Part shown: positions 42,115 to 49,800 of the stretch, in pieces
Layout of the letters: the number at the start of each line of letters is the position of its first letter
Position numbering within the stretch: position 1 is the first letter of the stretch
Source of the DNA: [Clostridium] citroniae WAL-17108
GTDB taxonomy: Bacteria; Bacillota; Clostridia; Lachnospirales; Lachnospiraceae
Length of the DNA stretch: 64,000 nt
Reading direction: 5' to 3'
Assembly: GCF_000233455.1 (NCBI RefSeq)
Contig: NZ_JH376420.1
Coordinates: forward strand, 1,446,970-1,510,969
Notes under the pieces: model-generated
What the model was told of the DNA's origin: nothing
What the model saw: only the letters and a program-made list of their open reading frames with translations
Database searches by the model: none
Translations under genes and position numbers: made by a program

Positions 42115-43452
42115 TTAATACTTTCTTCCCTCCTGCTGATATGCATCCTTCCAAAAATCATCCAGCCACTCCAATAGATCATCCGTGCTTATTTCCTCAG
42201 TTAACCACTTTTGATACATCGTATCCACATTCGTTTTATAGGTGGCATATGCGTTATACATCATTGGTTGAGTAGCACAGCGATAAACCTCCCCCTTTTC
42301 AGCCATGTCCATATAGATTGAGAATCTACCCTCTTTGAAAAAACTGTCAAGCTCAGGTGCATTGGAATGAATTGGAATTGTAGCATAATTTTTTGCAAAA
42401 TATGTGTTATTTTCGGGATTAGACAGATACAGTATAAAGTCTGATACCTCATCCGGATGTTCTGTAAATGAAGTCATTGCCCAGCCAGCAAATCCATTTG
42501 GGAAAACCGCCTGTCCTGATGGACCTACCGGAAACTGGATTAATTCCCACTGTTCTTCACTCATATCTGCTTCACAAGATGCAATGACCTCTGGGTCCTG
42601 TATCAGCATGGCTGTTGTTCCGCCAACAAAACCCTGAACCATCTCCGCAAATCCCCATGCAATTGAGTCCTTTGGAGAGCAATCTGTATATAAAGATTTA
42701 TAGAATTCCAGTGCTTCTTTTGTTTCCGGCAACGTAAAGATCGTTTCCCCCTCTTTCTCTTTCAAATAATATCCTGCATCCGGATTTGCCAATAGATCTG
42801 TTCCAATATAACTCCATATCACAGTATCCGCATACTGATGTCCCAATGTGCTGCCACGGAATGCAAAGCCAAACCGGTTCTTACTTGAATCAGTTAATTC
42901 TACTCCTGCGTCATGAATATCCTGCCAGGTCTTAGGCAACTCAAGATCGTTTTCTTTAAACCAATCTGCCCTGCAATATAGTCCTCTCCATAAAAACCCA
43001 TAAGGGATTAAATATGCCTTATCCCCAGTTTTATAAATAGCCGAATTGGCTGCGCTGGTTAAGGTATCCTTATTTTCCCATTGATCCAGCCATTGATCCA
43101 GTGGCTGGATCCATTGGTTATTCACATACTGTGTGATCGTCAAATCCCTTGTCTCCACAATATCTACTCCTGATCCACTCATCAGCATCTGTGTGATTTT
43201 ATTATCGGCATTTTCCAGTGGCGGAGAAATAATTTCAATGGATATATTGGGATGTTCCTGCTCATACTTGTCTGCAATTTCACGGATAATAGCAGTTCGA
43301 TCCGGACTGGTCAGAGATTCAACCATTGTAATAACAATGTTTTCTTCTCTTTTCATACTGTCTGTTTCCTGTTTAACTGCCGATCCCCCGCATCCTGTCA
43401 ACATTCCTGCACCCATTGCTAACGTTAACATTGTTGCAACCATCTTCTTCAT
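42115..43452 (-). CDS. ABC transporter substrate-binding lipoprotein (CUT1)
   Basis: A 445-residue extracellular solute-binding protein of the MalE/UgpB type. The signal peptide ends in the lipobox MLTGC (Cys about 21). 'NISIEIISPPLENADNKITQML' and 'FGFAFRGSTLGHQYADTVIWSYIG' are typical for type-1 binding proteins of sugar transporters. AAGGAGG precedes the ATG. It is the first transporter gene, 33 bases after the PLP lyase gene. Confidence 0.9.
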   Translation of the reverse strand: MKKMVATMLTLAMGAGMLTGCGGSAVKQETDSMKREENIVITMVESLTSPDRTAIIREIADKYEQEHPNISIEIISPPLENADNKITQMLMSGSGVDIVETRDLTITQYVNNQWIQPLDQWLDQWENKDTLTSAANSAIYKTGDKAYLIPYGFLWRGLYCRADWFKENDLELPKTWQDIHDAGVELTDSSKNRFGFAFRGSTLGHQYADTVIWSYIGTDLLANPDAGYYLKEKEGETIFTLPETKEALEFYKSLYTDCSPKDSIAWGFAEMVQGFVGGTTAMLIQDPEVIASCEADMSEEQWELIQFPVGPSGQAVFPNGFAGWAMTSFTEHPDEVSDFILYLSNPENNTYFAKNYATIPIHSNAPELDSFFKEGRFSIYMDMAEKGEVYRCATQPMMYNAYATYKTNVDTMYQKWLTEEISTDDLLEWLDDFWKDAYQQEGRKY

Positions 43453-43485
43453 ACATTATATCCTCCTTCATTTTTGTTTTTGTTA

Positions 43486-44670
43486 TCATAAGATTGAAAA
43501 GGCCTTCTCCAAATCCGCGATCAATAGGTCATCTCCTTCCAGTCCGCAGTGTATGCGTATAATATTAGCAGAGGCCCCCAGCCATGAAGCTTCCTGATCT
43601 GTCATTCTTGCATATGGCATCTCCACCAGACTTTCAAAGCCACCCCATGATACCCCGATTTTAAATATTGAAAGCGCTTGACAAAACTTTTTTGTCTGTT
43701 CCATCGTACTGTCAATTTCAAAACTCATAAGACCACAATTACCCTTTTGTTGTTTTTTCATCAAATCATATTGTGGAAAGGACGGTAAGCCTGGATAATT
43801 TACGGTTTTTACCCTGGGGTGCTTATCTAAAAATGCAGCAACTGCCATTGCATTTTTTTCATGCTGCCTTAGACGGACCTCAATTGTACGTAATCCCCGG
43901 ATTGCCAGCCATGCCTCCATTGGTCCTAATATGCCTCCATACAATTCTCTATGAAGCATCAGTTTTTTTAATAAATCCTCATCGTTTGCAATTAAAACAC
44001 CACCTATAATGTCGCTATGTCCGCCTATGTATTTGGACATTGTGTGCATAACTATATCTACCCCCAAATCTAACGGATTTTGAAAAATCGGTGTACAGTA
44101 CGTATTATCAATATAGGTTTTTGCATTATGTTTTCTGGCTATCTGTACTACCTTGGATATATCCTGCAAACTCATCACGATTGATGAAGGACTCTCCAGT
44201 ACAATCAAATCGGTATTATCAGTAACAGCATCCTCAAACTCTTCAATAAGATCACCTTTTACAAATGTTACGTTCATCTGGAAATATTCTTTACAATACT
44301 GGGTAAGAAACGTATTTAGCGGTCCATATACATTTCTGACACAGACAATATGGGCGCCCGCATGGCATACGGACATTACAGCGGTTGTCGCCGCAGCCAT
44401 ACCGGATGAATACACAAATGCTTTGGTACCATGTTCCAATGCCGCGATCTTATCTTCCAGAATTCTAACTGTAGGATTCTGCACCCTCCCATACACATAA
44501 ACATGCTTGTCATTTTTATCACTGTCAAAATATGCATCAATAGATGGAAATACATTTAATGAATTCAAAAAGACAGGCGGCACAATTGCATTGTAATAAT
44601 TTTCATATTCCTCTCCATAATGGGTCTCAATCAATCTTGAGTCTTCCAAATACTTACTTTGATCTGTCAT
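43486..44670 (-). CDS. Cys/Met-metabolism PLP enzyme (gamma-lyase/synthase family)
   Basis: A 394-residue trans-sulfuration-type PLP enzyme. 'YGRVQNPTVRILEDKIAALEHG' (about residues 58-79) and 'SSGMAAATTAVMS' give the phosphate site. 'YIDNTYCTPIFQNPLDLG' (about 190) carries the Asp that pairs with the PLP nitrogen, and the PLP Lys is in 'HTMSKYIGGHSD' (about 214). It could be a cystathionine/methionine lyase or act on another gamma-substituted amino acid. Its place at the head of a sugar-type ABC operon suggests that the imported solute contains an amino-acid or thioether part. Confidence 0.85.
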   Translation of the reverse strand: MTDQSKYLEDSRLIETHYGEEYENYYNAIVPPVFLNSLNVFPSIDAYFDSDKNDKHVYVYGRVQNPTVRILEDKIAALEHGTKAFVYSSGMAAATTAVMSVCHAGAHIVCVRNVYGPLNTFLTQYCKEYFQMNVTFVKGDLIEEFEDAVTDNTDLIVLESPSSIVMSLQDISKVVQIARKHNAKTYIDNTYCTPIFQNPLDLGVDIVMHTMSKYIGGHSDIIGGVLIANDEDLLKKLMLHRELYGGILGPMEAWLAIRGLRTIEVRLRQHEKNAMAVAAFLDKHPRVKTVNYPGLPSFPQYDLMKKQQKGNCGLMSFEIDSTMEQTKKFCQALSIFKIGVSWGGFESLVEMPYARMTDQEASWLGASANIIRIHCGLEGDDLLIADLEKAFSIL

Positions 44671-44737
44671 CTTTCTTTCCTTTCTTTGTAAGGTATATTC
44701 TATGTGCTATATGCTATATTATAGCTTAAATTAAAAA

Positions 44738-45430
44738 CTATTTAATACCTGCATTTTCTAACTCTCTCCGTATATCTTTGATGATCTCTTCATTCGCATT
44801 CAGAGCTCGCTTTAAATTCCGGTCTTTTATGGCCTTATATAATTCTAAATGGTACGGCATACCTTCTTCAAATGGATTTTCTATGTCCAGTGGATCATTC
44901 CAAAAAGCATCAAATAAGTCGCTTAGAGTTGTCATCATTTGATACATCACACTGTTATGGCAGCACATATAAATCTTATAATGAAAATTCCGGTCCTCGT
45001 TGCGCTTTTCTTCTTTCTTATAAAATTTATCCATTAAAATATCTGTGATTTGACCTAACTCAGAAATCTCCGCTTCCGTTATTCTCCTCACAACCATTTT
45101 AATGATTTCACGTTCTAATACATGGCGCACTTCCAATGCTTCCAAAAGCCGCTCTTTCTCTTTGTGAAAACCGATTGACAACTGGATAAAATCATTTCCA
45201 TAATTAGATCCGACAAAAACGCCTTTTCCATTCCGTACTTCTAGTAACCCCTGCGCCTCCAGAGTTTTTATGGCTTCTCTCAAGGAGGTCCTGCTCACCC
45301 CCATTATCTCAACCATTTCCCCTTGTGAGGGAAGTTTGTCACCTCTTATCAGTCCTTCTTCCTTTATGTAATCCTGAATATATTTTGTTATTTCAGACTG
45401 CAATGAAACCCTTTGTATTTTACGGTGCAT
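44738..45430 (-). CDS. GntR-family (FadR-type) transcriptional regulator
   Basis: A 230-residue regulator. Residues ~10-75 form the GntR winged HTH ('DKLPSQGEMVEIMGVSRTSLREAIKTLEAQGLLEVRNGKGVFV'). The rest is the all-helical FCD ligand domain. I start at ATG 45430 (GAGG 8 bases upstream); the frame extends to 45457. It precedes the lyase/transporter genes on the same strand and a palindromic operator lies 16 bases upstream, so autoregulation is likely. Confidence 0.88.
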   Translation of the reverse strand: MHRKIQRVSLQSEITKYIQDYIKEEGLIRGDKLPSQGEMVEIMGVSRTSLREAIKTLEAQGLLEVRNGKGVFVGSNYGNDFIQLSIGFHKEKERLLEALEVRHVLEREIIKMVVRRITEAEISELGQITDILMDKFYKKEEKRNEDRNFHYKIYMCCHNSVMYQMMTTLSDLFDAFWNDPLDIENPFEEGMPYHLELYKAIKDRNLKRALNANEEIIKDIRRELENAGIK

Positions 45431-45445
45431 ATATTGTCCTCTCAA

Positions 45446-45465
45446 TGTAAATCGCACAATTTACA
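45446..45465. promoter_or_regulatory. candidate GntR operator
   Basis: TGTAAAT-N6-ATTTACA, perfect 7-base arms, 16 bases upstream of the regulator start. Confidence 0.55.
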
Positions 45466-45617
45466 CATAATTATTTTTTTCAATATACTATCTTCTCATC
45501 AAAATGTCAATATATTCCACAATATAAATACTTTTTTATCTGCTTTTCCCAAATTATAGCAGTCATTATTGTGCAATAATTTTTATTATCACACCTCAGC
45601 CAAGAGGATCTTTCCCC

Positions 45618-46580
45618 TTATCTTTGTATCTCAAACATGCCCAGGATTTTATCAATATCGCGTTTCAGCGCAGCATTTGTGCGCCCTGTTATGACCATGG
45701 CCATATATACTTTGTTATTATATTCAAAGCTTATGCCATTCATATAGGCGATCATTTTATAGTCCTTATTGATGTTCTTCTCAACACTTCTGGTATATTC
45801 TATTCCATCAATCGTATATGTCTCTTCGCTTATGATCTCATTCACATAATCATCCGTCTCAGGATAATCGCCCGGCTCTCCCTCAAACATTACCACGATC
45901 ATCCGTCTTCCCGTACCGGTGATCACATGCATCACACCGGTTGTATCATAAAACTTATCCCCTTCTTCAGAATTACCCGGCATTAACATGGACACGCCGG
46001 AATTTGCCAGTTCACGCCGCTGCCATGCGGTAAGATCTTCCGGCTGCTCATACCGCATAAATGCATGGAAAGTGACAACTAAGCCTGATATGGCAATCAG
46101 CCCGGCAATTACTTTGGACGGTATTTTCCTTTTCCCCTTATATTCATCCTCCGGTAAAACCTCTGACTTATCAACCATGACCGCCATTGCCAGACAGCTG
46201 ATCACCGCCAATGGGACTATGTACAGGATAAAATATACCACCCATAACATGACGTGGTCAGGGGACGGAAGCATCATACAAAAATATAATAACACGGAAA
46301 ATATTGCCGCCAATACACTTGTTAATGCATATATCAGGCCAATGGCCCGATTCTTCCTCACGCTGCTGTCAGGCAGGAAATATAACAGCATAAGCGCTGT
46401 TCCGGCCAAAGACTCATACCATATGGGGCATTGCCCCATCTCCAGTATGTAAGGCTGACCTACCATTGATGACAGGAACTCACTGACCATTGCAGCCAGA
46501 ATGGTAAGCAGTCCATTTATAAACGCCGCTCTTTTTAAATAAACTATCTTTTTATCTAAGCGATCCACCATTACCCCCAT
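45618..46580 (-). CDS. membrane protein with C-terminal extracytoplasmic domain, unknown
   Basis: A 320-residue protein. The first ~180 residues hold about five hydrophobic helices; a ~130-residue soluble tail follows ('GVMHVITGTGRRMIVVMFEGEPGDYPETDDYVNEIIS', then 'EYTRSVEKNINKDYKMIAYMNGISFEYNNKVYMAMVITG'), which looks like a small a/b domain facing outside. I do not recognise the family. The N-terminal start is uncertain: ATG at 46580 has no good site, and in-frame ATG/GTG codons follow within four codons. A hairpin (46634-46673) lies upstream. Confidence 0.6.
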   Translation of the reverse strand: MGVMVDRLDKKIVYLKRAAFINGLLTILAAMVSEFLSSMVGQPYILEMGQCPIWYESLAGTALMLLYFLPDSSVRKNRAIGLIYALTSVLAAIFSVLLYFCMMLPSPDHVMLWVVYFILYIVPLAVISCLAMAVMVDKSEVLPEDEYKGKRKIPSKVIAGLIAISGLVVTFHAFMRYEQPEDLTAWQRRELANSGVSMLMPGNSEEGDKFYDTTGVMHVITGTGRRMIVVMFEGEPGDYPETDDYVNEIISEETYTIDGIEYTRSVEKNINKDYKMIAYMNGISFEYNNKVYMAMVITGRTNAALKRDIDKILGMFEIQR

Positions 46581-46633
46581 AAATCACAGTCAAAAATTCT
46601 GTAACAATGACCTTATCCCATAGAATGCATCTT

Positions 46634-46673
46634 GCCTGCTGACACAGGGAACCATATCCCTAAGTTAGCAGGC
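46634..46673. other. hairpin upstream of the membrane-protein gene
   Basis: GCCTGCTGAC/GTTAGCAGGC with an inner AGGGA/TCCCT stem and a short loop. Function is unknown. Confidence 0.4.
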
Positions 46674-46814
46674 CGGTGCATTGCATAAAGTGAATTTATT
46701 ATATCTGAACCAATGGCAAAAGTCAAACCGCCCCGCCCTTTTTAGATGCCGAATCCCCCGGCTTCCGCTGCTTTGGAATTTTTTCCTGCCGCCATTGCCG
46801 GAAGACTGCACACC

Positions 46815-46857
46815 AACAGCAGGGTGACTGAAGATTGCTCTCAGTCACCCCGCTGTT
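46815..46857. terminator. hairpin after the esterase/GH3 gene
   Basis: About 16-bp stem (AACAGC.GGGTGACTGA against its complement, one mismatch) located beyond the stop codon of the gene at 46864. There is no clear T-run on the minus strand; TATCTTTTA follows on the plus strand. Confidence 0.5.
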
Positions 46858-46863
46858 TATCTT

Positions 46864-49800
46864 TTATTCATTATTTCGCTGTTCCCCGTTCCAAACGCCA
46901 TCATTGTCTACATACCAGCCATCGATCCAGGTATTTGTTAACAGTTTGCCTAATGTTCCATCGGAAACCTCGTTAAAGTAATACCACTTTCCATCAATTT
47001 GATGCCAGCCCACATACATATATCCCTGGGTTCCGTCAGAGTATGGATGGAGATAGAACACATGATCTCCGTCCCTAAACCAGCCTGTTGCCATATAACC
47101 GTCTTCATGGAAATAGTACCAGCTTACCACATTATTCCATACCAACTGTCTCCACTCTCCATGAGGCCAGCTCTTATCTGTAAACTCAAACCACCAGCCC
47201 TTTTCGTCCTGATGCCAAGCACCCGGAGTATTGGATGAGGAAGTATAAACCCTGCCGCCGTTTCCGGAGCCGCCGGAACCACTGCTTCCAGAATTGCCGC
47301 CGTTCTCACCCGGGGTAGGATCAACCGGTTCTTCCTCATTATCGTCCACATAAGTAAGTCCAAAACCAAGTTCGTAATAATTGCCCTCACTGTCTTTGTA
47401 TGCGTAAGCTTTTCCGTTCTCATCTTTCATGGATGCCGGCATATACTGATCCTTATCATAGCCAGGCACATCATTTGGAGATATGCACACACCGTCCGCA
47501 TTGACAGCGATCACACTGTCGTCCTTTGGAAGGGTAATGGGCATCTTGCCGGTAGGCTCATAGACACCTGTGATTACATCCATGGTTGCCGTTGTCAGGG
47601 TATCAAAACCAGCCAGGACCACATCTGAATAAGGTTCTACATTACCCAACATCCAGGCCAGGGTAAAGTTTACATTTGTCACAACTTTACCGCCGTTCGC
47701 TCTTACTGCCTCTGAGATCGCCTTGATGGATTCTACATTCTCAATAGTGGATTCCGTATGAGTGTCCGCCACCGGGCGCCCTTCATCATCCACATCATGG
47801 ACGATCTTATCCGTACATATATCCAGCTCAAGGTACCCCTTTGTTGCAGAGAAATAGTTGCCGGAGGATGGATTGACAAACAGTAATGCATAGTCTGCTT
47901 CGTGATAATTGTTGGTAAGGCTGATGTTGTAATCCCCGGACATAATGCTTCTCTGAAGCTCTGAAGTTGTGCTGGCCGAATTGCTCTGTCCAAAGTACTG
48001 GATATAAACTTTCTTCCCTGTCAGCTTATCAGCAGTCAATGGAAGGGTTCCTTCCCCATCTTTTAAGAGAACCACTGATTTCTGATGGGCCTCATATGCT
48101 TCATCCCAGTTATCCTGGTTATCTACCGTCTCTTGAGCAGTATCCGGATCGCGGTATGGATTCTCAAAAAGACCGAGATCAAACATTTCTTTTAACAGCC
48201 GCACATTGGACCGGTCAAGCGCTGCTGTTGTTAATGTCACATCCGCCACCTCATAACCTGCAGGAACTACACCTTCAGTCGTATAATAGTCGGATTTTCC
48301 GCCATCAGCGCCTCTGTTCCAAGCTTCAATGATCGAATTAACATCATTTGTATCACTTATGATATCTGTTCCCACATTGATCGCCAATGCATTTCTTTCA
48401 GGAACATCCAGTTCCTCAACTCCCCAGCACATATTGCCGGTAATACCGCTGTCGCTGTTTACATATCCCTCATGTCCTATCTGCTCACGGAGGATATCGT
48501 TGATAAATACCTTATTAAACGCAAACCCTACAGGAACCATGTCAATGGGATTTCCTTCCAGGTCATACTGTGTTTCACTCTTTTCAGCTGCCGGTTTTGC
48601 ATAATATGGCATGATAGAAGCTACACGGTTTTCCACTGCCTTGATAAATGCCGGAAGGTGATATTTCTCCAAGCTGCCTTCCGTCTGATATACATTCCAC
48701 TGTCCCTGTGAATAGTGGGGATCGAAACCGTTCTCTCTTGCACCGCCTCCTGGGAAATGTTTTACAGTCAGGGCAACACCATCTGCCTGCACACCATCCG
48801 AACCGTTCTGGAATCCATCTACCAGCCTTCCAATAATATCGCTGATCAATTCAGGATCCTCTCCAAACGTTCCATAGGTCCTCTGCCATCTGGGATCTGT
48901 CATGGTATCTGCCATGTACATATATCCCTTCTTTAAGCCTGACGCATCCCATTCATTTCTGGCAATCTCTGCAAAGCGGCTGATAAGACCCGCATCTCCT
49001 CCACGGGCAATATCTCCCATAACCGCTGCCGCCAGGCCTAATGTGCCAGGCCATGTGGAGAATACGCCTGACGCATCATTCATACCAAACGTCATCTGTC
49101 CATTTTCATTTCTGGAATTAGAAGCCACAACAACCGGGATTCCCAGTTCTGTCTTTTCTGCCACCAGATTCATCTGGTTGATCCAGGAAGCCATATCCTC
49201 GGGTTCCGGATTTTGACGGAGTATAAAGTGCCTCAGCCCCCAGTCCACAATTGCTTCCGTTGTGCCCAGTGTGCGTGACACACCGAAAATTTCGGAAGAC
49301 ATGTCATCCGTGTTGGAGGTTTCATCCAACAGGCCGGTTGCCTCGTCAGGATCGGAACTATTGATACCCATACCTCTGGAATTAATAACCATCATTCCTG
49401 CTTTGTCCTGGATCGTCATCTTTTCAACTAAATCTTTTGCTCGTGTTTCAGCATCTTCCCGCCAGTCTTCGTACACATCCAGGATACCATTACCATTGGA
49501 ATCTTTGAAGTACATACCGTCTTGCTCAATAATGCTCTTCGCAGTGGCGCCAATGGTTGGTCCGTTGCCGTTTTCCCTATAAATAATACTGTCATACCAT
49601 GCCACAACTGAATCTTGTGATGCTACAGGAATCGTGGAATCAATATCGTTAAGCACCATAAGCTTCTTGGGCTCAGCTATTTCATAAAGTCCATCCACAC
49701 CTACTGCATCCACCTTAAAACCATAGAAACGCTTAAATACATTCGTATATGTATATGCGCATGAATTATCCGCCTTCTTGATTCCAAGGTACAGCCTGGA

